From a virus: a DNA stretch of 64,000 nucleotides. The stretch lies in IMG/VR virus record IMGVR_UViG_3300046519_000214, positions 16,554 through 80,553 of that record; one strand, 5' to 3'. Shown here piece after piece: positions 31,439 to 39,934 of the stretch; position 1 is the first letter of the stretch, and each line of letters begins with the position of its first letter. A model generated the notes under the pieces. It saw only the letters and a list, made by a program, of their open reading frames with translations. It searched no databases and was not told where the DNA came from. A program made the translations under genes and the position numbers.

Positions 31439-31988
31439 GGTCATTCTCCACGGCTATTTCGCTGCCTTTCATGATGGCCCGATTGAGATGGTGGGTCACA
31501 CCGTCGCGGACATCATCGAAGGTGTCACACGCCAGGTCAAAGGCTTCCAGCCTGACCCCGTTCGTGGTCGCCATCGCATCAAGATTGTCGGCTTTGATAC
31601 GGAGGAGTCCCTCCACACGCCGATCGAGCCCGACGTCGAATTCATCCATATCGTCCCGCAGCTGAGCGGTGGCAAGAAGGGTGGTCTGCTTCAGATCCTC
31701 CTCGGCGTTGTACTTGTCGGCGTCGGCCTTATGCTGGGCGCTGGCTCGCTCGTCGGCTCGCTTCTGATCAAGGTTGGTGCCTTGGCCCTACTCGGAGGCC
31801 TGACAGCACTCCTGGCCCCGAAGCCTGAGACCGACACGCAAGGGGATAGCACGCGAAAGAGCGGCTATCTCGGCACGCCGAAGAACACGGTGGCGATCGG
31901 TACCCGCATCCCAATCCTCTACGGCAGGCGCCGCGTCTACGGACACTTCCTGTCGTTCGATATCAACGCGATCGAGTACAAACCATAG
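31419..31988 (+). CDS. tail assembly protein, lambda I-like
   Basis: A 189-residue protein. The N-terminal 80 residues have the ubiquitin-like pattern of lambda I (VTRQVKGFQPDPVRGRHRI), then a hydrophobic, Gly/Leu-rich region with two membrane-like helices (LLQILLGVVLVGVGLMLGAG), and the C-terminal KNTVAIGTRIPILYGRRRV, typical of this family. I is needed for tail-tip assembly and is not in the virion. Start at 31419 overlaps the JAB gene; a TTG at 31428 has better ribosome binding spacing and is an alternative. Confidence 0.83.
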   Translation: MFSLRIKVILHGYFAAFHDGPIEMVGHTVADIIEGVTRQVKGFQPDPVRGRHRIKIVGFDTEESLHTPIEPDVEFIHIVPQLSGGKKGGLLQILLGVVLVGVGLMLGAGSLVGSLLIKVGALALLGGLTALLAPKPETDTQGDSTRKSGYLGTPKNTVAIGTRIPILYGRRRVYGHFLSFDINAIEYKP

Positions 31989-31996
31989 GATCTCTA

Positions 31997-33034
31997 ATGC
32001 GTCCATCTGAAGACCTCATCAAGCAGGCAGTTGGCATGACGGGGGGCTTCAGACCCGCCGCTCGCTATCTGCGGGAGCAGGGCTACGACATCTCCGAGTC
32101 TGGCATCCGTGGGATGAAGAAACGCTGGGACGACAGCGACTTCGAGCTTGTCGACGAGCCAAAACCCTCGATCGACATCGAAGCCCTGGTCGAGCGCCGC
32201 ATCAACCAGTTCGCTCAGAAGCGGGAGAAATTCGAGCGGGAGAAAATCATCCCGGTTCGCGTCAAGCGCGACGGCCCAATCGGCATTGGCTTCTTCGGTG
32301 ACATGCACCTGGACGACGATGGCACAGACCTGGCCCAGGTGCTCGAGCACGTCAATCTCTTCGACGGCCGGAATGAAGGTCTATATGCGGCCAACGTCGG
32401 TGACGTCTTCAACAACTGGGCTGGCCGTCTGGCTCGTCTCTACTCGGAACAGAGCACCTCGGCGGACGAAGCCCTGGCACTGGTCGAGTACGTTCTCCAG
32501 AAGATCGACTGGCTCTATTACACGGACGGCAACCACGATCTGTGGGGGCAGGGTGGCGACATCCTGAAGCACATCCTCGCGAACAACGCTCTGGTCCACA
32601 AGTCGAACAAGGTTCGTCTGCAGCTGCAGCTGCCCAACGGACGTGACGTGAAGATCTATTCGGTCCACGGGTTCCGCGGTAAGTCCATGTGGTCGGAGTC
32701 CTATGGTGCTGCGAAGGCAGCTCAGCTCGACGGCGATCACCACGACATCTACGTCGCCGGCCACATCCACACCTCGGGTTATGCCCATGGCATGCGTCCA
32801 TCATCCTCGCAGATCTGGCACGCTCTCCAGGTCGCCTCGTACAAGAAGATTGACCGCTACGCCGAGGAGCTGAACCTCGACGCCAAGGATCTCTACAATT
32901 GCCCTGTGGCACTCATCGATCCCTACGCGACGAGCGAGATGAACTTCATCCGTTTCGAGTTTGATCCTGGTGAAGCAGCCGAGCGTCTGAAGTGGATGCA
33001 GAACCGCTGGCGCTCTGGAAAAACAGCTCATTAA
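31997..33034 (+). CDS. calcineurin-like metallophosphoesterase with N-terminal HTH-like domain
   Basis: A 345-residue enzyme. Residues 1-45 look like a helix-turn-helix (LIKQAVGMTGGFRPAARYL). From about residue 93 the metallophosphoesterase motifs appear in order: GDMHLDDD, NVGDVFNN, DGNHDLWG, VHGFRG and AGHIHTSG, covering the usual two-metal ligand set (Asp, His, Asp, Asn-His, His, His-x-His). It lies between the I-like and J-like genes with AGGA seven bases before the ATG. The substrate (nucleic acid, nucleotide or cell-wall phosphodiester) cannot be told. An enzyme of this type inside the tail-tip operon is unusual; it may be a late-expressed homing-type or virion-processing factor. Confidence 0.85.
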   Translation: MRPSEDLIKQAVGMTGGFRPAARYLREQGYDISESGIRGMKKRWDDSDFELVDEPKPSIDIEALVERRINQFAQKREKFEREKIIPVRVKRDGPIGIGFFGDMHLDDDGTDLAQVLEHVNLFDGRNEGLYAANVGDVFNNWAGRLARLYSEQSTSADEALALVEYVLQKIDWLYYTDGNHDLWGQGGDILKHILANNALVHKSNKVRLQLQLPNGRDVKIYSVHGFRGKSMWSESYGAAKAAQLDGDHHDIYVAGHIHTSGYAHGMRPSSSQIWHALQVASYKKIDRYAEELNLDAKDLYNCPVALIDPYATSEMNFIRFEFDPGEAAERLKWMQNRWRSGKTAH

Positions 33035-33075
33035 TCCCCACTTAAACCGGTACATAAGAAACGCCGGATAAGTCT

Positions 33076-36000
33076 ATGACAATTCAAGATATCTCCCTTC
33101 GGAAACTTAGCGGTTCGAAGGGAGGATCTAGTTCCAGTCCTAAACAGACAGCCGACTCCCTTTTCGCGACCGATGTGGTCGAAGCACTTTTGGGCATCAG
33201 CGAAGGCCCAATCAAAGGTCTGGAGAACGGCGCCAAATCCTACCTGGTCGGTGAGACCCAACTCCAGGACGACAGCGGCTCCAACAACTTCGAAAACTTC
33301 GAGCTCGTCGACTACAAAGGAAGCGAGCAGGGGGAGGAGATCTACTCCCGTCTTGGTGGCTTCGGCGCGTCCACCACGGTCAACACCGAGATGGCACCCA
33401 ACGTCGCTATCATCCGGCAGGGCACCCATACGGACATCGACTACATTGATTTGCGCTTCGTCATCAACCAGCTGGTGACGCAGAACGACAAGGGCACCTT
33501 TAATCACACCGGCCGCTGGCGCATCGAACACAAACTCGTCAGTGGCCAGTATTGGGAACCCGTCCGGACGCCGAGCGTCAATCCACTCCCGCCGCAAATC
33601 TCTGGCGACAGCTTCGACATCTATTATGGGACTGGTGGAACACCGGCAAAGATCAACGCCTCTCCAGGTGATCGGCCGACTTACTGGGCACCATCGCAGC
33701 CGATCACGACGGCCAACGCTGGCATCTGGTTCGACACCTCGAACAACTATAAGCCAAAGATCTGGGACGGATATAACTGGTATTTCCCAGCCGGTCTCTA
33801 CTTCGCGAGCAATCGCTGGACCTGGTCCGAGGCTTCCTCATGGGGAGGCGATCGGGCCACCAGAGCATTCGTCGGCCCGCAACTCGGCTTCGCTCCTGAG
33901 CAAGGCGACTACTGGCTGCACACGGGCGCCCAGCGTCCATACTTCTTCAACGGCTCGAGCTGGATCCAGGCGGGATCCTCGCTCCGTCCTGGTACCTTCG
34001 GTGAGAACGGGACCGGCGGTGACGTCGTCCTGACGAATGGTGAAATCGCGATCACCGCGAAGACCACTCAACCGTTCCCGAAAGAGCTCCGCATCCCGGT
34101 CGCTCGGGCCAACGAGCCCTACATGTTCCGCGTCACCAAGACCTCTCCGATCGATACGACGGAGAACTTCTTCAGCATCACCTGGGAGTCGTTCCAGGAG
34201 GTGACCGCGAAGAACTACAAGTTCCCGGGTCTCGCCTGCACCCAGGTGATCGCTCGAGCGAGCGAGCAGTTCTCGTCGATCCCGGATTTCTCAGGCATTT
34301 ACCTCGGCCGCATCGTTCGTGTTCCGTCCAACTACAACTCGACGACCCGTGTCTACACCGGGGTCTGGGACGGCACCTGGAAGCTCGCCTACACGAACAA
34401 CCCAGCCTTCGTCGCCAACGATGTTGTGCTGAACGACCGGTATGGCATGAATGCCTACTACCCGATCGTGATCGACAAGTGGGATGTCTATGACGCTGGC
34501 GTCTGGTGCGACACGCGAACGGCGTCTGGGAAACCCCGCTTCACCTTCAACGGTTTGATCTCGGACCCGAAGGGTGGCCGCGACACCATCAATTACATTT
34601 GCGGCATCTTCGCCGGCCGTTTCTTTGACGACGGCAATGGTCAGGGCGTCATCAAGATTGACCGCGATCTCAATCCCGCCGTGGCCTTCACGCCTGAGAA
34701 CGTTGTCGACGGACTTTTCACGTACTCGTTCACCGAGATCTCGACCCGCCACAACGATCTGACGGTCACGTTCACGAATGAGAACCTGGGCTGGCAGGAC
34801 GACCGCCGTCGTGTCTACGACCAGGACCATATTAATAAGTACGGTCGCATCCCGTTCAACTTCGAAGCGATCGCCTGCACCGACGAAGAAGAAGCGATCC
34901 GCCGCGCTCGGTATCATCTGATCACCGGCACGACCGAGACCATGATGGTCAACTTCAAGACCAACCGCATGGGTCTCTATCTCACGCCGTATGATGTTAT
35001 CACCGTCGCGGATGAGGACATGGAAGCTGGCCTCAGCGGACGTGTGAAGAGTGTGACCGGCAAGCGGACGATCAATCTCCGCGACCCACTCTTCCTCGAA
35101 CCTGGCTACTCCTACCAGGTGGGCTTCCAGCGGATCAGCGAGGCGACTGGCGACTTCGTGATGGACAGCCGCGAGCTGACCAATGTCACGGGCGCTGTGA
35201 CCGCTCTGACGACCACTGTGGACTTGCCGGATCTTCCGGACGACGCCGTCTTCACCATCTCCCAGATGAATGGTGATGTGGCACCGCTCGCGTTCCGCGT
35301 CATGTCGATCACGGAAGTGGACGGCGATCCGGACAACGTCGAAATCCAGGCCATGCAGATGAACCGAGCCAAGTGGCTCTACGTCGACGGCTACATTGGT
35401 TCGATCGATGACCTGGATAAGTACGTCCTAGATCAGAAGAAGAAGCCCGAACCTATCACGGATCTGAAGGTGAGGGCGACCAGCCGCTCCGTTGGCGCCC
35501 GCAAGGTCACGACACTCACCCTGGCCTGGAACCCGAGCCCGACGAAGACCGTCACCAAATACAAGATCTCTGGCTCGCGAGACAACGGCCCAATCGCGCT
35601 GCTTGGCGAAGTCCCGGTCCCCCAGTTTGAGTGGGACGACATTCCGGCCGGCGAATATTATTTCGAGGTGACGGCTGTCGACGTGAACGGCTACGCTTCT
35701 GCAGCGGCCATTATCGAGCACCGCCTGATTGGCGACACCCGCGTGGTAGACGGGATCGCCGGTCTCCGGATGATCGACGAGCCGACCGAGACGGACTTCG
35801 AAAGCCGTTCGCCGCTCTTCCAATGGGGTGCATCGAAGGACGACTATTTCAAGCAGTACATCATGCAGATCCGCGATCTGAGCGATCTCGTGATCCGCGA
35901 GGAAATCCTCGACCGCACGTGGTACACCTACGAGTACACGGTCAATATGAACGACGGCGGTGGAACGCCTCGTCGTGCCTTCAAGATCGCCATCGCGACC

Positions 36001-36882
36001 GAGGACCAGTTCGGGTTCAGGTCCGACTTCGTCACACTGGCCGTCAAGAACGATGCACCGGCAGCTCCTGCCACCCAGAGCGTCGAGGTTCTCTACGAAG
36101 CTGCCGTCGTCCATTATGACGTGCCGCCGATCCGCGACTTCCGCGGCGTCGTGGTCCATGCCTCATTGACGGACAGCTTCACGCCAGATGACAGCAACCT
36201 CGTCTACAAGGGACCGAACAACAACGTCGCGATCCCGCTCGAGGCCGACAACACCTGGTACTTCAAGCTGGCGTTCTACGACTTGTTCGAGGACGATTCC
36301 GATCTCAACTTCGGCAACCAGATGATGCTCGAGATCCCGCTTCCGAGCGGTGGCGTGGGTGACGAGATTCCGCCGGAACCTCCGACAAGCCTGTCGGTCG
36401 CACCTGGCTTCAAGATCCTGGTCGCCAACTGGGTGAATCCGTCCGACTCCGATATCTCGTACATTGAGCTGTTCACCAATACGGTCAACGACGTGACGAC
36501 GTCCACGTTCGGCGGCAATGCTTCAGGCACCCGTGGCGTGATCATTGGCCTGAGCGCCAGTGTGAAATATTGGGTCTGGGCACGAGCCGTCGACAAGTCT
36601 GGGAACCGTTCGGTATTCACGTCAACCGAAGTCTTCGGAACACCGCTGGCGCTCGGCGCGACCGAGATCTCGGACGATGCCATCAAAACGAATCATCTTG
36701 ATGCAGGAAGCGTCACTGCGGAGCAGCTCGCGGCTGGATCTGTCACCGCTGCGAAACTAAGTGTGTCTTCACTATCGACCGTCACCGCAAACATGGGTGA
36801 TTTGACCGCGGGCGTGGCTCGATCGGCAAACAACAAGATGCGGATCGAGCTCGACAACACCAGGATTCTAATCGCGGACTAA
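33076..36882 (+). CDS. central tail tip host-specificity protein, lambda J-like
   Basis: A 1268-residue protein. The N-terminus (ALLGISEGPIKGLENGAKS) is diagnostic for lambda J and related tail-tip proteins. Residues about 155-320 are a Trp-rich insertion with KPKIWDGYNWYF and RPYFFNGSSWIQ, similar to modules in the fibre genes. The J core resumes with DRYGMNAYYP and GRFFDDGNGQGVIKID. Residues about 790-880 and 1100-1200 are fibronectin type III-like (TLTLAWNPSPTKTVTKYKI, YYFEVTAVDVNGYASA). The C-terminus (DDAIKTNHLDAGSVTAEQL) matches J family ends. It should contact the host receptor and gate DNA release. Confidence 0.92.
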   Translation: MTIQDISLRKLSGSKGGSSSSPKQTADSLFATDVVEALLGISEGPIKGLENGAKSYLVGETQLQDDSGSNNFENFELVDYKGSEQGEEIYSRLGGFGASTTVNTEMAPNVAIIRQGTHTDIDYIDLRFVINQLVTQNDKGTFNHTGRWRIEHKLVSGQYWEPVRTPSVNPLPPQISGDSFDIYYGTGGTPAKINASPGDRPTYWAPSQPITTANAGIWFDTSNNYKPKIWDGYNWYFPAGLYFASNRWTWSEASSWGGDRATRAFVGPQLGFAPEQGDYWLHTGAQRPYFFNGSSWIQAGSSLRPGTFGENGTGGDVVLTNGEIAITAKTTQPFPKELRIPVARANEPYMFRVTKTSPIDTTENFFSITWESFQEVTAKNYKFPGLACTQVIARASEQFSSIPDFSGIYLGRIVRVPSNYNSTTRVYTGVWDGTWKLAYTNNPAFVANDVVLNDRYGMNAYYPIVIDKWDVYDAGVWCDTRTASGKPRFTFNGLISDPKGGRDTINYICGIFAGRFFDDGNGQGVIKIDRDLNPAVAFTPENVVDGLFTYSFTEISTRHNDLTVTFTNENLGWQDDRRRVYDQDHINKYGRIPFNFEAIACTDEEEAIRRARYHLITGTTETMMVNFKTNRMGLYLTPYDVITVADEDMEAGLSGRVKSVTGKRTINLRDPLFLEPGYSYQVGFQRISEATGDFVMDSRELTNVTGAVTALTTTVDLPDLPDDAVFTISQMNGDVAPLAFRVMSITEVDGDPDNVEIQAMQMNRAKWLYVDGYIGSIDDLDKYVLDQKKKPEPITDLKVRATSRSVGARKVTTLTLAWNPSPTKTVTKYKISGSRDNGPIALLGEVPVPQFEWDDIPAGEYYFEVTAVDVNGYASAAAIIEHRLIGDTRVVDGIAGLRMIDEPTETDFESRSPLFQWGASKDDYFKQYIMQIRDLSDLVIREEILDRTWYTYEYTVNMNDGGGTPRRAFKIAIATEDQFGFRSDFVTLAVKNDAPAAPATQSVEVLYEAAVVHYDVPPIRDFRGVVVHASLTDSFTPDDSNLVYKGPNNNVAIPLEADNTWYFKLAFYDLFEDDSDLNFGNQMMLEIPLPSGGVGDEIPPEPPTSLSVAPGFKILVANWVNPSDSDISYIELFTNTVNDVTTSTFGGNASGTRGVIIGLSASVKYWVWARAVDKSGNRSVFTSTEVFGTPLALGATEISDDAIKTNHLDAGSVTAEQLAAGSVTAAKLSVSSLSTVTANMGDLTAGVARSANNKMRIELDNTRILIAD

Positions 36883-37331
36883 TGACCAACAGAATTATCC
36901 TCGGCGCCTTCGAAGGCACATATGTCCTAAGAGCCTCCAAGCCAGGTTACAATGTTCTCGATCCTGCCCTGACCAAGGAGCAGCTGGCCTTCGATAGCCG
37001 TTACTTCACCGCCATGCGTGTCCTTTCCCAGGGAACTGTCCAAGGTCTCCTGGAATGGGCCGACATGGTCGGATGGTCCTGGTTCGGGGCCTCACCAATC
37101 TATCTAGGCGGCAGCTGGGATGCGAACGAGCTCCCCACCATGGTTGTCGCGCCACGTTGCAACTTCAGCAACGATATAATCGGTCAGGCCCAGATCGGTG
37201 GCCTCTTCTCTTCTGGAGGCTATGACGCCACAGGCAAGACCTTGGGATTTGGTGCCACAGCCGCCTGGTATCCTCCTGATCGAGTCACCCGCACGTACGG
37301 ATGGTTCGACTACTGGATTGTGAAACCGTAA
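36882..37331 (+). CDS. tail tip accessory protein, paralogue 1 of 3 (149 aa)
   Basis: A 149-residue protein starting MTNRIILGAFEGTYVLRASK, directly after J with a TAATG overlap. Its first 30 residues (R-I/V-x-LG...G-x-x-V/L-x-x-SKPG) recur in the two genes that follow, so the three derive from duplications. The C-terminal part is aromatic-rich and probably beta. Likely attached to the J tip and involved in host contact; a J-adjacent position favours this. Confidence 0.68.
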   Translation: MTNRIILGAFEGTYVLRASKPGYNVLDPALTKEQLAFDSRYFTAMRVLSQGTVQGLLEWADMVGWSWFGASPIYLGGSWDANELPTMVVAPRCNFSNDIIGQAQIGGLFSSGGYDATGKTLGFGATAAWYPPDRVTRTYGWFDYWIVKP

Positions 37332-37732
37332 TGGTAGGTCGCGTCCTCCTCGGTAAGCGGGGCACTGAATATGGATTGTGGATCACCAAACCTGGCAAGG
37401 AAGTTCAGACCGCCACACTGGACAGCGACTTTCTGCTTCGGGTCGACACCAAGATGGTGCAGGTGGTCCAGAGTGGGGTCATTCCTCAAACCGCCGGTGG
37501 CTTCACACCAACCGTCGTGAACATTCCGAACCTTGGCTTCAAGCCCGTCGTCGAGTTCGAGAGCGTCGGTTGGTACGAGGTTGTTTGCCAGTATCTGAGT
37601 TGGACTCAAATCTATTTCATCCAATCACCTAACGGTGGTGATGGAAGCCTGGGCAATCGCTTCACCCCCGCAGGCAGTGCGGCCCAGAGATATATCCGCT
37701 ATCGAGTTTGGAGCTTGCCCGCCGTTGCCTAA
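37331..37732 (+). CDS. tail tip accessory protein, paralogue 2 of 3 (133 aa)
   Basis: A 133-residue protein starting MVGRVLLGKRGTEYGLWITK; the start at 37331 overlaps the TAA of the previous gene (TAATG). The N-terminal R-V-L-LG and TKPG motif aligns with the genes on both sides, while the remaining 100 residues differ. Central phrase NIPNLGFKPVVEFESVGWYE resembles the FSRIPQVTVPY region of paralogue 3, both looking like beta-strand contacts found in phage carbohydrate-contact domains. Confidence 0.68.
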   Translation: MVGRVLLGKRGTEYGLWITKPGKEVQTATLDSDFLLRVDTKMVQVVQSGVIPQTAGGFTPTVVNIPNLGFKPVVEFESVGWYEVVCQYLSWTQIYFIQSPNGGDGSLGNRFTPAGSAAQRYIRYRVWSLPAVA

Positions 37733-38102
37733 TCGTGTGCTGCTCAGCAATGAGGGTTTGAAGGTATCACGTCCAGGCATGGACGTGCTGAGTGCTGCAA
37801 ATGTAAACCTGAACTTCTCGTCTGATTGGTCAGCAATGACGCTGCTCATCTCGGGCAAGGTCTACGTCACCGGGACGACCGTCATCCCTTTTGGCAAGAC
37901 CTTCTCTCGAATCCCCCAGGTAACCGTCCCGTACAACTTCAACTCGGCCGAGTTGGGTTATCAATGGATGTATTTGCAGTTCAACGATTTGACCCTGGGA
38001 TTGAACGGGGTTGCACAAGTTTTCAACGATCGGCTGGAACTCTACGCGGGCACCTGGGGACCGATCTACATGGGCTACTTCATTTGGGATTACGCTGTAT
38101 GA
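37725..38102 (+). CDS. tail tip accessory protein, paralogue 3 of 3 (125 aa), TTG start
   Basis: A 125-residue protein. I chose TTG at 37725, giving (M)PNRVLLSNEGLKVSRPGMDV, because this aligns with the N-termini of the two genes upstream and GGAG lies 11 bases before it; it overlaps the previous stop by eight bases. A GTG at 37737 is an alternative. C-terminus aromatic-rich (WGPIYMGYFIWDYAV). Confidence 0.62.
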   Translation: MPNRVLLSNEGLKVSRPGMDVLSAANVNLNFSSDWSAMTLLISGKVYVTGTTVIPFGKTFSRIPQVTVPYNFNSAELGYQWMYLQFNDLTLGLNGVAQVFNDRLELYAGTWGPIYMGYFIWDYAV

Positions 38103-38662
38103 TTATCGAACACTTACCTGACGGCCGGATCACTCACGCCATCTGGGATCCAGTCTCCCCCGACATTCATGCCGCTTTCGAGGAGCAGGGGCGACCCTAC
38201 TTGGATTTCCCTCCAGTGGCCCTGCCTGACATCGGCGCCGTCGACCCCACAACGGGCCAGCCCATCATGGAGACGGTCCAGATTCCAAGGATCGACGCTG
38301 AAGGTCAGCCCGTCGTCGATGAGCTGGGCGAGCAGGTAGTCGACACCTTCGAGCAGCAGATAGTCATCACCGGTCGTCTGGAATCCGTGAAGTGTGCCAT
38401 TGAGAGCGACTACATTCTGGATGGACAGATCACGGCACGGCCGAAGTTCGATGTACCTGCCGAAATCAATCTCAAGGTCGGTGAGACTGTCAAGCTGACT
38501 GGCTTGCCGGATCCTTGCAACGTTTGGGTGGACCGCGATCCCACTATCCTGACCGGTGGCGAGCTCGAGCTCGAGGCCGAGATGCCGGCGACCTACAACA
38601 TCGTGCTCGAGAAGTGGCCGTACATGGAACGCTACGTGAAGGTGACGATCGATGAAGCTTAA
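38099..38662 (+). CDS. hypothetical virion-associated protein (187 aa)
   Basis: A 187-residue acidic protein starting MIIEHLPDGRITHAIWDP with an ATGA overlap to the gene before. Residues about 55-100 are rich in Pro/Glu/Val (QPVVDELGEQVVDTFEQ), and the C-terminal 70 residues look like a beta-sandwich (LKVGETVKLTGLPDPCNVWV, EMPATYNIVLEKWPY). It may be a small fibre or tip protein. No family recognised. Confidence 0.6.
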   Translation: MIIEHLPDGRITHAIWDPVSPDIHAAFEEQGRPYLDFPPVALPDIGAVDPTTGQPIMETVQIPRIDAEGQPVVDELGEQVVDTFEQQIVITGRLESVKCAIESDYILDGQITARPKFDVPAEINLKVGETVKLTGLPDPCNVWVDRDPTILTGGELELEAEMPATYNIVLEKWPYMERYVKVTIDEA

Positions 38663-39032
38663 TCTGAAGAAGGATCTGACTCCGATCCGCGCCGCGGCGA
38701 TCGCCAAGATCGATGCTGCAGCCGAGCTCGCACGTGGAAGGTACATCACGCTCGGCGCCGGTCAGGCCATGACCTACCTGGAGAAGGAACGCCAAGCAGA
38801 GACGGTTTGCGCGGACCCGAACATAAACCCGAACCTGGTCCGCCTAGTGGCGATCGACGCTGAGCGATACAACGTCACGCTCCTGGACGCCGCGGCTGTC
38901 ATTCTCACTATGGCCGAGAGCTGGCGTGTCGTCGGACCTATGATCGAAGACAAACGCATGGTGGCCAAGGATCTTGTGGCCGCAGCGACAACACCAGCCG
39001 CAATCGAAGCAGCAACGGAGATAGCCTGGTGA
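38652..39032 (+). CDS. helical hypothetical protein (126 aa)
   Basis: A 126-residue, Ala-rich and almost fully helical protein (MKLNLKKDLTPIRAAAIAKI). It overlaps the gene before by 11 bases and the RHH-like gene after by four (GTGA). Similar short helical proteins follow fibre genes in other phages, where they sometimes act as assembly factors; here this is a guess. Confidence 0.55.
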   Translation: MKLNLKKDLTPIRAAAIAKIDAAAELARGRYITLGAGQAMTYLEKERQAETVCADPNINPNLVRLVAIDAERYNVTLLDAAAVILTMAESWRVVGPMIEDKRMVAKDLVAAATTPAAIEAATEIAW

Positions 39033-39190
39033 GCAAGACCCGAAACAAAGGCATCATCGCGTATGGCACGGACGAGGATCGCGAGAAGCTCGCGGTCCTG
39101 GCCGACACCTATGGACTGTCCGGAAGCGAGTTTCTGATTAAGATGATCAGGGAAAAATTTGAACAACTATTCGGTGCATCGGTTCCATAA
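39029..39190 (+). CDS. small ribbon-helix-helix-like protein (53 aa), GTG start
   Basis: A 53-residue protein starting (M)SKTRNKGIIAYGTDEDRE from a GTG that overlaps the preceding TGA (GTGA). The pattern strand-helix-turn-helix, with TDEDREKLAVLADTYGLSGS and EFLIKMIREKF, fits CopG-type ribbon-helix-helix proteins. It ends just before a set of direct repeats that lies in front of the lysis genes, so autoregulation or control of lysis timing is plausible. DNA binding is inferred from the pattern only. Confidence 0.6.
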   Translation: MSKTRNKGIIAYGTDEDREKLAVLADTYGLSGSEFLIKMIREKFEQLFGASVP

Positions 39191-39201
39191 CAGAACCTAT
39201 G

Positions 39202-39272
39202 CGATTATCCGTCATAAGGTTTAAGCCTTTCCGATTATCCGTTATAAGGTTTCGCCCAGCCCTTATAACCTT
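39202..39272. repeat. two 21-base direct repeats plus an inverted half copy
   Basis: CGATTATCCGTCATAAGGTT at 39202-39221 and CGATTATCCGTTATAAGGTT at 39232-39251 differ by one base and are 30 bases apart, about three helical turns. CCTTATAACCTT at 39261-39272 is an inverted partial copy (AAGGTTATAAGG). They fill the gap between the RHH-like gene and the lysis cassette and look like operator sites for a dimeric repressor. Confidence 0.65.
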
Positions 39273-39332
39273 CAAACTGAACCGTTCTGAGTCAACCGGA
39301 ACGGGAATCCTCCAGCCACTGTAACCATATTT

Positions 39333-39356
39333 ACGGGAACCAATTGGAGTTCCCGT
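39333..39356 (+). promoter_or_regulatory. 8-bp hairpin directly before the first lysis gene
   Basis: ACGGGAAC (39333-39340) and GTTCCCGT (39349-39356) pair perfectly; the ATG of the lysis gene follows at 39357. The likely ribosome binding site TTGGAG lies in the loop and overlaps the right arm by one base, so folding would hinder initiation until needed. Confidence 0.55.
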
Positions 39357-39686
39357 ATGCCCCTCACCGACGCTTTCACCCACCGGCTTGACGGCCTTGA
39401 ATCGGCAGTCCGGCAGATGTCTGATCGCCTCGTTGCAATGGCGGAGTTTATGGAGCGCCTGGTCGTGCTCGAGGAGCGTAACAGCTTCGTCTCGACCCAG
39501 GTGAAGGAAGTGAAGGATGGCTTCAAGGAGGCCATTGGGGAACTCAAAGCCCAACACACGGACCTCGAGAAAAAGTACACGGCCTTGAATGAGAAGGTCG
39601 TCCGCCTGGTGACGCTTTGCTCCGTTGCCAGTGCTGTGATCTCCGCTGTTGGCCCGCTGCTCCTCAAGAAGTTCGTGGGGCTCTGA
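39357..39686 (+). CDS. XhlA-like lysis protein / holin component (109 aa)
   Basis: A 109-residue protein: a coiled-coil cytoplasmic part (residues about 10-80, LDGLESAVRQMSDRLVAM and LKAQHTDLEKKYTALNEKV) and one C-terminal membrane helix (VTLCSVASAVISAVGPLLL). This is the layout of XhlA-type haemolysin/holin partners. It opens the lysis cassette and shares a base with the next gene (TGATG). Confidence 0.7.
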   Translation: MPLTDAFTHRLDGLESAVRQMSDRLVAMAEFMERLVVLEERNSFVSTQVKEVKDGFKEAIGELKAQHTDLEKKYTALNEKVVRLVTLCSVASAVISAVGPLLLKKFVGL

Positions 39687-39934
39687 TGCCGAAGCTGCAC
39701 CCCGACTGGTGGACGATTCTGCGTCACTCCTGGTCGCTGATGTGCGTCTACTTCTTCCTGTTCCTCGTCGTGCTTGAGCCGATCTGCGACACGCTGCTGT
39801 CCATGATGGCTGGCTCGTCGCTTCCGCCGGCCGTCCGACTTGGCTTCTCCATCCTGGACGGCCTGGTCGGCCTCGGCGCGGTCTACGGACGCCTCATCCC
39901 CCAGAAGAAAATCTCAGGAGCCAAGAATGGCTAA
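39686..39934 (+). CDS. holin (82 aa)
   Basis: An 82-residue protein starting MPKLHPDWWTILRHSWSL with two hydrophobic segments (LMCVYFFLFLVVLEPICD; LGFSILDGLVGLGAVYG) and a basic, polar C-terminus. Size, topology and position just upstream of the endolysin make it the probable holin or pinholin that depolarises the membrane at lysis time. It overlaps the endolysin start by eight bases. Confidence 0.72.
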   Translation: MPKLHPDWWTILRHSWSLMCVYFFLFLVVLEPICDTLLSMMAGSSLPPAVRLGFSILDGLVGLGAVYGRLIPQKKISGAKNG

